Origin: Corallium rubrum
Taxonomy: Eukaryota; Cnidaria; Anthozoa; Scleralcyonacea; Coralliidae
DNA length: 64,000 nt
Reading direction: 5' to 3'
NCBI GenBank assembly: GCA_964035015.1
Contig: OZ035998.1
Coordinates: forward strand, 52,404,447 to 52,468,446
Shown here piece by piece: positions 1 through 9,902 of this stretch. Every line of letters begins with the position of its first letter. The first letter of the stretch is position 1. A program made the position numbers and the translations under genes. Below the pieces are notes generated by a model that ran no database searches, was not told the DNA's origin, and saw only the letters and a program-made list of their open reading frames with translations.

Positions 1-112
1 TATATGCGCGTGCATATGTACGTGCATTCGTGAGTGCGCGCGTGCATGCGTACATACGTACATACAATACATGCGTATAAACGATTTCTTTCATCATAAG
101 ATATGACAAGTT

Positions 113-361
113 ATATAAATAAGTTTTGTGGAAACACCGCGTAAAATATTTCTTTGCTAAGCTTTCGACCTGTTGACTCAGGCCTTCATCAGAGCAATGA
201 CAACAAGTTGTTGGCTCACGTCATTTATAAACTTTTTTTGTCATTGCTCTGATGAAGGCCTGAGTCAACAGGCCGAAAGCTTAGCAAAGAAATATTTTAC
301 GTGGTGTTTCCACAAAACTTATTTATATTACTTTATCGCCATGAAAACGTTCAAAGAATTA
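113..361. mobile_element. Foldback (inverted-repeat) element with 10-12 bp target duplication
   Basis: Two long arms are near-perfect reverse complements: the left runs from TAAGTTTTGTGGAAACACC into AGGCCTTCATCAGAGCAATG, and the right reads the same backwards up to about 327. The flanks repeat ATATGACAAGTT at about 101-112 and 362-373, which looks like a target-site duplication. A shorter relative lies at 11396-11500. The small open frame inside is palindromic sequence and not a gene. The superfamily is unknown. Confidence 0.7.
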
Positions 362-373
362 ATATGACAAGTT

Positions 374-881
374 GCTGGATAGAAAACTGCATTACGTAAA
401 GTTACCAAATAATTATAAACAAATAAATATTGTGCAGAGACGTAGTTATGCAACTTGTCACCAAAACTTTACATAAATCTATCAAAAACCGAGAATTTTG
501 ACGAATTTATCGACTGACTTAAAATTTTTACTTTTTGATGTGTATTTGCTTTCGTTCTTCTTTTGTTTTGTATCCATATTACTTGTCTTTTATTTTATGT
601 TTTAAATTTAAAACGAAAGAAAATAATTAAAAGTGATTGATTTGACTTTATATAGAATAATAAAACAGTAATTGATTTGACTTTATATAGAATAATAAAA
701 CAGAACAAATTAAAGCAATGAAACTGTCTCCAGATAAGGTAAAAGATTTTTTATTTTCTCAGTCTTCTTTATGTATTTCTAATATAAATATACTAACATA
801 GCCATTTAAATATAGCGTGACAAAACTCTTATTTACTATAGTGAATGGTAGTGTTGAGTAATTTGGAATTTTTTAAAACAT
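374..881. other. AT-rich stretch, no gene recognised
   Basis: It holds a short direct duplication of about 36 bp at roughly 638-703 (TTGATTTGACTTTATATAG twice). A weak exon-like string ends at 739 before GTAAAA. I could not tie it to a gene. Confidence 0.4.
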
Positions 882-1162
882 AGTCAATCGAGATACGGTC
901 TGGAAACTCAGCTAAAGTCTTTGGTCTATCTTTTTGTTCGCCTTTATGCATTTTTGTGCACGGTGCACGGTCACTGAACACATTGTATTTTAGTATAATG
1001 AATGTTTCAGTTCAATCACTCAACCGTGCTATTTAAATATTAATAAACCTAAAACAAAGGATGTGCACGGTGTAAGGTACGGTTCAACATAAAATCCCAG
1101 CTCATTATAGGCGCTTTGAAGTTTGCCGAGTTTCCAGACCATATCTCGATTGACTATGTTTA
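882..1162. mobile_element. MITE with ~30 bp terminal inverted repeats
   Basis: The left end CATAGTCAATCGAGATACGG continues into TCTGGAAACTC and is mirrored at 1130-1160. The flanks share TTTAAAA, consistent with a 7-8 bp target duplication such as hAT elements make. No coding sequence was seen. The interior holds short inverted GTGCACGGT-type motifs. Confidence 0.65.
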
Positions 1163-1364
1163 AAAGAAATGTCTAAACTATGGAAGGCATTGCAAAGTAC
1201 TAAGGAAAAACCCTCATTCTTCCCACGAACATCGAACTGCAACCTTGTGAGAACTACAGACAACTGAGTTCAGTATTTGGGTCAAGGTGGAATGCCGAGA
1301 TTATTTCAGGTGCAGTTTGACTTCGGGTATTTAGGGACGCCAAAACGATAAAAGGAGCAAGAGA

Positions 1365-1384
1365 GGGGGGGGGGGGGGGGGGGG
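1365..1384 (+). repeat. Uninterrupted run of 20 G
   Basis: A homopolymer G tract follows an A/G-rich lead and is followed by AGGGGCAGG. It could fold as a G-quadruplex or be a place of assembly length error. Similar runs occur near 9474 (C), 20238 and 35061. Confidence 0.9.
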
Positions 1385-1464
1385 AGGGGCAGGAACTTGC
1401 CAAAAGACAATTCCAGTCTTTCATGGACCCAGACGAAAGTAGTTATGTACAGTTGAATGCTTTA

Positions 1465-1630
1465 TTAGGTTTTTCTTAGTATACGAATGTTCGAAACGTA
1501 CGGTTTGACTCGTTTCCAGATATAAATATCGTAACGACTTCGGTCGGCCATCTGAGCTAGCACTCGGGAGGTTGTGGGTTCGAGTCCCGTCTGGAGCTCA
1601 GAGTTTTTCTGAATGTAACAACAGTTTATA
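1465..1630 (+). mobile_element. tRNA-derived SINE fragment
   Basis: GGTTGTGGGTTCGAGTCCCG is a tRNA-type B box, followed by TCTGGAGCTCAGAG. The same sequence in a longer form lies at 5150-5330, where the A-box part is also kept. Here the A-box segment has been lost by an internal deletion. The flanking CGTACGGTTTGACTCGTTTCC is shared with the 5.2-kb copy. Confidence 0.6.
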
Positions 1631-2269
1631 TGCGATAAAATATACGTCATTGAAAGTATTTAACAACTTGGTTTTTTTTAAATTTAATGGGCATTTTAAC
1701 CCTCATTGCTACCCCGAGCAAAAGGCAAGAGGAGCAACCGCTTCTCCTGCCCCCTTCTCCTATTTCTGGGTCTCTGTGGGTAATAATCTCGGTCACTTGA
1801 GCTTCAGATTAGTAGTTGGAGTGTTTGATTAGTTCTCACAAGGTTACTGGTTCAATCCTCGCTTAGAGACTCAGAATTTTCCCTCAGTACTTAGAGCTTG
1901 ATTAGAATACCGAACACTTATACTATTGCACCAAACTGAAAACTACTTGAAGACAGAGTAATAGAAAATGAACAATTTTATATTTTGATAGAAACATGGT
2001 TGAGTATAGGCTGCCAAAATTATCGCGCTGGGACTAATTCTAAAATTTTTCATGCAGCAAATTCTTCAGCATTATCGATGACATGCTAATACGCAGCGGT
2101 GACTGGATTACTTTCATTTTTGAAGTAGAGTAAAACTAAAATGAGAAAGATTGAGTTTATGCGACGCTTTTATTCTGGTTTATTTTTAGCAATGATATAT
2201 TAAGTGGTTTTTATCGCCACTGTTAGTTTGCTTGTTCATTAACTTTGGGGTTTTTTAAATCTTTTTTAG

Positions 2270-2346
2270 GAATATCTTATCATCGGATCAAACACTAGAT
2301 TGGCCAAGCTACATTTAGTTCGTTGTGATAGTTATATCAGCAAAAG
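2270..2346 (+). CDS. Candidate exon: C-terminal part of a netrin-like (NTR/C345C) module
   Basis: Seen: after CTTTTTTAG a 77-nt open stretch begins in phase 0 with EYLIIGSNT, continues LHLVRCDSYISK and ends in phase 2 at AG|GTATCG. Known: NTR/C345C modules carry a conserved E/Y-Y-L-I/L-x-G strand, then a hydrophobic strand and S-(Y/F)-(I/V). Inference: this is the second half of such a module, and its phase fits the candidate exon at 4191-4240 exactly (AG+G = Arg). That joins it to the TSR gene downstream. The upstream part of the module and the signal peptide were not found. The donor GTATCG is not strong, so this could still be a chance match. Confidence 0.42.
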
Positions 2347-2479
2347 GTATCGACTCAATTTAGTTTCAAAAACGTTCATTTTTTTATAGCTGCCTAGACT
2401 TGACTTGACTTGCCTTGTTTTGCCTTGCAACTTAGTTACACCATTTCTGTTACACGGGGGAAACGGGAATAACGAATGG

Positions 2480-3035
2480 TACAATAAGGAAAAGAAGCTA
2501 GGACCCGAGGAACGAGTAGGAGGGGAAAGGAACGGGAGGGGTGGAAAACTTGTGTCTCAAGTGCGACGGGAGGAACGAAAAGGACAAGAGAAACGGAAAA
2601 GATGGATGAACGAGGAGGATATGATGTAAAAACGAGGACAGGGAAGACGGGAAGAAAGAGAGAGATGAGAAGGAAAGATAGGGATAGAAAGGAGGTACGA
2701 GAAACACAAGGGAAGGGAAACAAAGGAAGCTACGAGACATGGAAGAATGGAAGAAACGAGAGAGATAAGGAAGGAAGGAAAGAAAGATATGGGATAGAAG
2801 GTACGAGAAAGACAAAGGGAAGGGAAACAAAGGAAGCTACGAGACATGGAAGAATGGAAGAAACGAGAGAGATAAGAAGGAAGGAAGGAAAGATGGGATA
2901 GAAGGAGGTACGAGAAAGACAAAGGGAAGGGAAATAAAGGAAACTACGAGAGAAGACGGAAAGAACGAGACGGTCAAGAGGGAGGAAGAGGGACAGGGAG
3001 GACGGAACAACAACAACAACAACAATAACAGTAGC

Positions 3036-3133
<98 letters not shown>

Positions 3134-3240
3134 GGAAAGGAAAGACGAAGGAGACAGGAAAGTTAGGAAGAACGAGTAGGAAGAAGAATGAGAGGAACGA
3201 GAGACTGGAAAGAAATAGGATAGAACAGATGGGTTAACAA
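2480..3240 (+). repeat. Purine-rich tract with ~126-bp direct repeats and (CAA)n
   Basis: For about 700 bp the plus strand is nearly all A and G. A unit of about 126 bp (GAGAAACACAAGGGAAGGGA ...) is repeated at roughly 2697 and 2810, with a third partial copy near 2910. A (CAA)n array runs from about 3006 to 3133, first impure and then perfect. Long poly-Leu or Lys/Arg/Glu open frames here come from composition alone. Confidence 0.85.
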
Positions 3241-4190
3241 GAGGGACACGAAACATGGGAGGAACGCAAAAAACAGCAAGTACAAAACTAACCCCATATT
3301 CATCTTTATCATATTTTAAAACATCAATGGTCATTTCATTAGAGAAAATGGACTTTTATGAATTCAATCTGTTGCGTTTGCGTCCATTTTGTTCTCAGAC
3401 AATCATTGACAAAATTCTTGAAACAAAGCTAACATGAAATGGTTTCATGTCCCCCCTTCCCCCCATGGAACTCAAAACGTGTGCAATTTGCACCCAGTCA
3501 CCTGCCATTACATTTAAATGTTCAGAGTATCAACATTGAAAAGGGGGGACGGGGGGATAGCAATTTATGCAAAAAAGAGGCTTAGCAATTAACATGGCAT
3601 GATTCACCCGAGTCGTTTCAACTAATTTTGTCAATGATTGTAGATCAGAAGGACGATAATGGGGGAACAAGAAGAAGATAGGTAGAACTAATAGAAAATG
3701 TACAACATCAGTTGAATATTTTTATTGAACTGCTGTTTTATTTGCCAGTTCTTGTCTAAATGCCCAAGACGCGCTTTGTGGTTGGAGTACAATAGAAGAA
3801 AAATGCAAACCTTGGAATAAACGGTTGGTAGCCATTTTTTATTTCTTTGTTTGACATGCGCACAGTGAAACAAAATATTTAAAAACATTGATTTGGTATC
3901 TATAGATATTTGAAACTTTTGCAAGAACAATTATATAATTACTATAATTATGTAATGATACATGTACAATTTCTGCAAAAAAACAAAACAATATAACGTC
4001 ATTTTTTGGAATTATTGAAGTAATATATCGTACACGGTTATGATTTTACATTCTGTTTTTTTATATGAGTTGTTAATGAATAAGTTAGAAACGTCTATTA
4101 ATGCTGAATTTTGACTAGGCGTAAAATATCACGCACTTAAATACACATTTTTTTCATTGTTTTTTAATTGTTCTATTGTGTTTATTGTAG

Positions 4191-4240
4191 GAACAAGACA
4201 AATTGGGAACAAAACATAACGTCTTGTCCACAACGTGAAG
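4191..4240 (+). CDS. Candidate exon linking the NTR-like module to the TSR exons
   Basis: Seen: TTTATTGTAG precedes a 50-nt open stretch that enters in phase 2 and leaves in phase 1 at GAAG|GTAGAA. It encodes NKTNWEQNITSCPQRE, with two N-glycosylation sequons (NKT, NIT) and a Cys. Known: the last helix of NTR/C345C modules carries a conserved Trp and ends near a Cys. Inference: the Trp and Cys fit that position, and the entry and exit phases match the exons on both sides (2346 and 5411). A 50-nt exon is small and open by chance fairly often, so confidence is moderate. Confidence 0.42.
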
Positions 4241-4257
4241 GTAGAAAACGCAGAATT

Positions 4258-4689
4258 TTTCCTAACTGAAAGAACTTGAAGATTTTTTAATGATTTTCCT
4301 AACTGAAAGAACTTGAATATTTTTTAATGATTTTCCTAACTGGAAGAACTTGAATATTTTTTAATGATTTTCCTAACTGGAAGAACTTGAATATTTTTTA
4401 ATGATTTTCCTAACTGGAAGAACTTGAATATTTTTTAATGATTTTCCTAACTGGAAGAACTTGAATATTTTTTAATGATTTTCCTAACTGGAAGAACTTG
4501 AATATTTTTTAATGATTTTCCTAACTGGAAGAACTTGAATATTTTTTAATGATTTTCCTAACTGGAAGAACTTGAATATTTTTTAATGATTTTCCTAACT
4601 GGAAGAACTTGAATATTTTTTAATGATTTTCCTAACTGGAAGAACTTGAATATTTTTTAATGATTTTCCTAACTGGAAGAACTTGAATG
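4258..4689 (+). repeat. 37-bp minisatellite, about 11.7 copies
   Basis: The unit is TTTCCTAACTGGAAGAACTT followed by GAATATTTTTTAATGAT. The first two copies differ (CTGAAAG for CTGGAAG; the first also GAAGAT for GAATAT), and the others are almost identical. It lies in the intron just after the candidate exon at 4191-4240. Such uniform copies suggest recent expansion. Confidence 0.95.
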
Positions 4690-4939
4690 AGTTTTTATAA
4701 GAGATGTATTTATAGGATATAATATGAGGAATTTCTAACTTGTAACTTAATTATTTTCTACGTTAGTTTACTGTTCTCAGCTCGAAGTTGTTAAATTTTT
4801 AGGAAAAACTTCTGTAACTTTACCAACTTTAAGCTGAAAACAATTTACAGACGTAAAAAATAATTTAACTGTTATTGTTATACCTATTTATTACTTGTAA
4901 TTTATTTATTTATATTTATTTTAATGGTCGAGCGTTTGT

Positions 4940-5330
4940 AACATGAGCCTCTGGCTTGGGAGAATGGCAACCACTCCCTACGTCCATCGACAATAAATGT
5001 TGTATCGTATTGTATTGTATAGTATTGTATTGTATTGTATTGTATTGTATTGTATTGTATTGTATTGTATTGTGTTGTATTGTATTGTATTGTATTGTAT
5101 TGTATTGTATGAACTGACACAATGCGACTTGTAGCCCAACAAGTACTTGTAACACACGTACGGATTGACTTGTTCCCAGGCGTATAAATAACGTAACATT
5201 TAACCTTGGTCTACCATCTGAGTTGCAGTGGCTCAATGGTGAGAGCTTCCAGCTGGCATTTGGAAGGTTGTGGGTTCGAGTCTCGTCTGGAGCTCACAGT
5301 TTTCTGAAGTAACTGTCACCCTCGTTAAAT
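4940..5330 (+). mobile_element. tRNA-derived SINE with (TTGTA)n array
   Basis: CAGTGGCTCAATGGTGAGAG (A box) and GGTTGTGGGTTCGAGTCTCG (B box) at 5226-5285 form a tRNA-like head, followed by TCTGGAGCTCACAG. Before it, 5000-5110 is a pentamer array of TTGTA/TGTAT. Before that lies a SINE-tail motif (CATGAGCCTCTGGCTTGGG) that recurs at 8767 behind the 5S-derived SINE. I read this as one SINE tail with microsatellite, then a second SINE head. It is on the plus strand within an intron. Confidence 0.65.
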
Positions 5331-5410
5331 AAAGTTATTATATTAGCTTGCCCAGCAAAAACAACTGAAAGTTTAAATTATTTTCTGTTGTCCATTTAAA
5401 TTTATTGCAG

Positions 5411-5551
5411 CGGAGTGGTCTGAGTGGTCGCCTTGGAGTGAGTGCCAACGGAATGATGGGAACTTATGTATATGTCGTAGCCGAACATGTGTAAATGCCC
5501 GTATGTTTTACAAATGCCACGGAGCAGACATTGAACTCAAGAACTGCACAG
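5411..5551 (+). CDS. TSR exon 1 of a transmembrane TSR-domain protein
   Basis: Seen: TTTATTGCAG acceptor, 141 nt, phase 1-1, donor G|GTTGGA. It encodes EWSEWSPWSEC, then a basic/Cys-rich stretch with CRSRTC and a final CTG-like end (six Cys in total). Known: W-x-x-W-x-x-W-S-x-C followed by R-x-R-x-C is the hallmark of thrombospondin type-1 repeats, where Trp and Arg side chains stack and the Trp residues are often C-mannosylated. Inference: this is one complete extracellular TSR module coded by a single symmetric exon, as expected of shuffled modules. It is the clearest part of the gene. Confidence 0.88.
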
Positions 5552-5639
5552 GTTGGATTTATCGTCCATACAGTTTGTAATGTTTAAATAATTGCTAACC
5601 AACATTAAATGCATCAAATTCTGTAGTCGGGTGATAAAT

Positions 5640-5822
5640 ATTATTGCCCAGCGGATAACTTTTAACAAACGCGAATACATTGAGAGAAAGCTAAATATTT
5701 TAATGAAAACTAACGTTTCGTCATTTCACGAGTAACATCATCAGAGTGATAAAGATTTACATGGGCATGGGCATTTATCTGCTGGGCAATAATATTTATT
5801 ACCCAACTAGGTTTTCGGCCTG
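5640..5822. mobile_element. Foldback MITE in intron
   Basis: AATATTATTGCCCAGC at the left is mirrored by GCTGGGCAATAATATTTATT near 5780-5803. The interior carries CGTTTCGTCATTTCACGAG. It is non-coding. An open frame on the minus strand spans it but has no recognisable domain. From 5941 to 6024 follows an impure (GTT)n/(GCT)n tract. Confidence 0.6.
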
Positions 5823-6256
5823 GTACCTCCATCGCATCAAATTCTGACTGTATATTTGATGAACATTGTCTTTTGACTCTACCCACTTTGAATAGCAATT
5901 CCTACTTACGGGTAATGCGTAATTTGATTTTGAATAAGCTGTTGTTGTTTGTGGTGTTGCTGTTGTTGTTGTTGCTGCTGTCGTTGCTGCTGTTGTTGTT
6001 GTTGTTGTTGCTGTTGCTGTTGTTAATATAGAAAGTATTTATAGAAAGTATTTACCCTCGTTATTATACTTGCCCACGGCGCGCTGTTTTGTTGTTCGGT
6101 TTGTTAACCTCAGGAAAATACATTCCTGCATGTACAGTTGTAAAGTAATCAATACATTTTATATATTATAATTTATTACTTTGGCTAATTTCTAAACGCA
6201 TATATACGTTTGAAAATCGTAAGTAAATAAATAAGTATAGTTTTTTTTTATTATAG

Positions 6257-6466
6257 TTGATGTACGAACATTAAGAGATAAGAAACAATGGTGGCAGGAT
6301 GGTGTAGTTCATGGTGGCTGGTCAGGATGGTCACAATGGTCAAACTGTCTTCGTGGATATCAAAATAGATCACGAACATGTTCAAAACCATCTCCGAGCA
6401 ATGGAGGAGTAAACTGCACGAGTAGTGACGTGGAATATCGGTTATGTGAACCCACGAGATTTAATG
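6257..6466 (+). CDS. TSR exon 2 of the same protein
   Basis: Seen: ATTATAG acceptor, 210 nt, phase 1-1, strong donor G|GTAAG. After a 20-residue lead (DVRTLRDKK...) it encodes GGWSGWSQWSNC, then NRSRTCSKPSPSNGG, VNCTSS and YRLCEP. Known: W-x-x-W-x-x-W-x-x-C, R-S-R-T-C, C near N-C-T and a last C give the normal six-Cys or five-Cys TSR framework. Inference: a full TSR module with N-glycosylation sequons at NRS and NCT. A minus-strand open frame over the same bases is a shadow. Confidence 0.9.
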
Positions 6467-7452
6467 GTAAGATTCTTATAATAATATTGTAATACAATAA
6501 CCTGGTTTTGGCGCATTTTTGTATTGGTTGTTGCCCATAATTTGGTATAGAAGACCAAGGCATGGATTAATTCAGATCACGTCAACTGAATTGTTTTTGT
6601 CTGGATTAATTCAAGTATATGCCCCCGTATCAGTTAGCAGTCTATAGTATTGCTTTGTTATTTAAAAACCCCGCTAAATTAAGCAAGAAATAGTTCAAGC
6701 TAACTGTTTGGCGTCCTATACGTACGGTACTTTAAATTGACCCTTTGTCATTTTCCATGTCCCCAATTTCCGTGAGAGTTTTAATTTTTATTTGTATAAA
6801 ACAAAGAGTTTTTATGTTTTGTGCCTGTTTAGTTTACATGCACAGACAACGTACATTCTACTACAATAGTTTCATAATTACATTTTTTGTATTAAATTGA
6901 TTTAAGGTATTATAAGCGTAGACATGCAGAAGGAGATCATTATTAGACTCGGAAGAGTTTGTCGAGAATGGTCACCGATCACGAAGCCTAGATACAATTT
7001 GCTTGTCTTAATGTTTTATTGAATAATTTGAAGGAGTTGATGGAAGATTTTATGACTATATAAGTGAGACAACTACAGTACATAAGCTTCCATTCAGTTA
7101 TAGATTACAACGAAATACTGACGTTTGGATCGGAATCCTCAACTTGAGACTTCAGTATTTTGTTATCAAACCTGTTAACCTGTTTTTTTGTTCTCGGCAG
7201 TTTGCCACCTTTCACTTTGCCCTATCTAAATAACTCGGTACCTATATACGTAGCACTCTTTACTAACTCACACTATACTTTTTACTGACAGCAATATAGC
7301 TCTGACAGCGTCAAAATTTCTATTTGTTTTAGCTTTATTACTGTTAAAAAGTTATTCATGCTTTTGCTATTTTTGTGAACATATTCTTGGGTATTGACGT
7401 ATAGCAAAGCTAACGTCAAGTTGTGTGACAATATTTGTTTATTCCTGGACAG

Positions 7453-7620
7453 ATACGACATCGTATTTATGGACAAGCTGGAATAGAGTCAATAGTTCAG
7501 AAAGGAAAGCCATCAGATATAAAATATCATGTACATCTAAAGCTGTTGTGATGAAGGGCTTACGAATAAACGTAATAATGAATGAAACAGTCAATTGTAC
7601 TGATGAATATATCTGCATTG
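7453..7620 (+). CDS. TSR-like exon 3 (divergent)
   Basis: Seen: acceptor TGGACAG, 168 nt, phase 1-1, donor G|GTAAGA. It encodes SYLWTSWNRVNSSERKAIRY followed by KISC, VNCTDEYIC. Known: a TSR keeps a W-x-x-W ladder followed by basic residues and Cys. Here only W-x-x-W-N-R and three Cys remain, so it is a decayed or reshaped TSR. The acceptor has a fair pyrimidine tract. Exon symmetry and its place between clear TSR exons support it. The long open frame on the opposite strand is not needed. Confidence 0.72.
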
Positions 7621-8527
7621 GTAAGAACAATTAATATTCTAACTTATTATATACTTATTATATAACATAGAGTGTTTTATTGATTTTTCCGCCACTAATA
7701 AAAGTGATAATCTCACATGTGCGATTATTTATGGTAATCGCACATTGACTATTATCGCTGAATCAGCATTATGAGAGGATGACTTTTTAAAAGAAAATAT
7801 TTAAAAATGTACATAGTAAGTAATCATTCGGGAGGGGTAGGAGGGGAGGTGACTTAGCTTATTAGCGTCTTTATTTTACAGACCATGCAAGTAGATTTTA
7901 CCGATTAATTTACCGCTAAGGGTTTTTCTTGAAACGGTTCTGTTTTACCTCTTGATATTTTTTTTAAACTAAGAGAATTTAATACAGTAATAATATGAAA
8001 AATCTGACTGTCCCAGACCAGATTTACTGGACGAAAATTAATAAGTAAAACTGAATAAACGTATTTTCGTTGTTTATGTTTGTAGCTGAAAGTTATGCAG
8101 TTAATTAGTTCGGGTTTTGCTGCTTGTGACTAGCTCTCGACGTTGGAATAAAATTAAAAAACTTGGGCCATTTAATAAAAACTTTATTAACCTCGCTTGG
8201 TCGGTCTTTACGGCAAAATTATTTCGCCTTTGGTTTTCCCTACGAAAAACCGCAGGCAGGATATACTTCTCGGTCAATATTTATTTTATTACTTAGTTTA
8301 TTTAAGGTGGCTTGATGGGAAAAAGTTATGAAAAATTATATTTTCCCCACTAAAACGTTTTTGCAGTGTACATTTGTGTCCCATTCTAGTTCCTTGCATA
8401 GCCCTAGTGTCAGTGCTGATAATTGAAAAGTTTTACACTTGCCGCATTTGGTGTATCTGGACAAATCACATTTATTGTAATATGCAGATTTAATGCAAAT
8501 TAGGATTTCTGAACTCAATAGGGAAGC

Positions 8528-8840
8528 ACGGGTGGTGTGTGCTGTTAGGGCGCTGCCTCTCACCGCTGTAGTTAAGCCCAGTTGGACGGGGTTAGTACTT
8601 GGATGGGTGACCGTCTGGGAATAATCCCGTTCTCGAACTTGAATTTCACGTGAGTAGAGTTTAGTTGGTCTCTCCTGTGCTTCGAGGGTTTTTCGCAGGG
8701 TTCTGCGGTTTTCCTCCCTCCGTAAAATCAACACTTAGGTCTTAGCTTATGTCGTGCACTTTAATCATGAGCCTCTGGCTCGGATGATTGGGCAACCACA
8801 TCCTGTGTTTAACGACGTTAAATAAACCATTACTCAATTA
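8528..8840 (+). mobile_element. 5S rRNA-derived SINE
   Basis: GTAGTTAAGCCCAGTTGGAC and GGTTAGTACTTGGATGGGTG, then ACCGTCTGGGAATAA, match the 3' half of animal 5S rRNA, including its internal promoter boxes. They are followed by a non-rRNA body (GGGTTTTTCGCAGGGTTCTG, CGGTTTTCCTCCCTCCGTAA) and a tail ending near TTAAATAAACCATTACTC. A 5S head with such a body is the structure of SINE3-type retroposons. It is not a working 5S gene: the 5' half is poor and the 3' end runs on. Confidence 0.75.
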
Positions 8841-9073
8841 CTCAATAGAACAGACATTTCTCCCCTCCTGAAAACTGTGCACTGTCTAATACTTTTCAAG
8901 AGTAACACCAGGACCGTGCAAGGAACTAGAACGGAGCACGAATCTACATTGTGAAACGTTTTAGAGGGAAAATGTGATTGTTTATAGATTTGCCCTATCG
9001 AGCCGTCTTAAAAACACACGACACGTAAATTAATATTTTAATAAGCTGACACTGATTTTTACTTTTACTTTAG

Positions 9074-9301
9074 ATCCACCTGCGAAAAGTGTGAATCCTT
9101 TTATTAGCAACTGGGGTTCTTGGCGATCGTGCGATGACACCACTGAGAAAGTTCGCACGCGACAACGATGCGTTGAAGATCTTTCAAAGCAATGGTCATG
9201 CAAGCAGCACGATGTTCAAAGAACAAAACGTGTTCAAGCTATTACAACTACTACAGCTACTACAAGTTTTACTACAAGTAGTATTACAACTACTACATCA
9301 G
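9074..9301 (+). CDS. TSR-like exon 4 with Thr-rich stalk
   Basis: Seen: acceptor TTACTTTAG, 228 nt, phase 1-1, donor G|GTATGT. It encodes NPFISNWGSWRSCDDTTEKV, then RTRQRC and WSCKQH, then about 30 residues rich in Thr and Ser (ITTTTATTSFTTSS...). Known: W-x-x-W-x-x-C and R-T-R-x-R-C are TSR motifs. The Thr/Ser stretch resembles a mucin-type O-glycosylated spacer. Inference: a short TSR joined to a stalk that holds the modules away from the membrane. Frame was fixed by phase; a second overlapping frame with Leu-rich product is a shadow. Confidence 0.85.
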
Positions 9302-9473
9302 GTATGTATAATTATGAATGTAGTTGGATTGTTAACTTCTATACATTTAATGAGAATGTGCGTAAAGTAGCAATTAGTTCATTTATATAGTAGGTTGTTT
9401 GGGTATGAGAGTGTGCCTGGAAATTCTGATTTCCTTCCATGCGGGACGGATTTCGGGGAGGTGGATGGGGTAA

Positions 9474-9491
9474 CCCCCCCCCCCCCCCCCC
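9474..9491 (+). repeat. Run of about 18 C
   Basis: A homopolymer C tract follows GGATGGGGTAA. It is intronic and likely polymorphic. Confidence 0.85.
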
Positions 9492-9902
9492 TATTTGAGC
9501 TAGAAAAGAATAGAGCAGTTATAGTTGATTGTGAATTGTACAAGTAATAATAATAAATAAAGTACAAGTAATCCAAATATGTAACTTTTTCCGCCGCTAA
9601 GTGCTCAAATGTTGCGCTCAAAATGCTGGAAATGCCATTTCAGACACTCATTGACACCAAGGCATGCTTTTGAATCCTAGATTCGCATCTGCCTTCAATC
9701 TTCTAATCAACATGTTCTGTACTCATTGTTCGAGTACTTTTAAGTATTCGTAAACTTACATTTAAGTAAGTCATAAACTCTGAGGACCAATTGTATAGAA
9801 ACAGTGATTTAGTTTAAACAAGATTTAATTGTCATTAACCAATACATAAAGCACTGAGCCTGAGCATACTTCTTACATATTGTTTAATTTTTTATTAACA
9901 TA

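Noticed and set aside
655-739. An exon reading NNKTEQIKAMKLSPDK before GTAAAA
   Set aside because: It overlaps a short direct duplication, the acceptor is ambiguous, and no domain supports it, although its exit phase (0) would fit the exon at 2270.
2837-3334. Poly-Leu, Lys/Arg/Glu and Ser/Phe frames
   Set aside because: They are translations of the purine tract and (CAA)n.
8540-8640. A functional 5S rRNA gene
   Set aside because: Only the internal and 3' part matches, it has several differences, and it continues into a SINE body rather than a T-run terminator.
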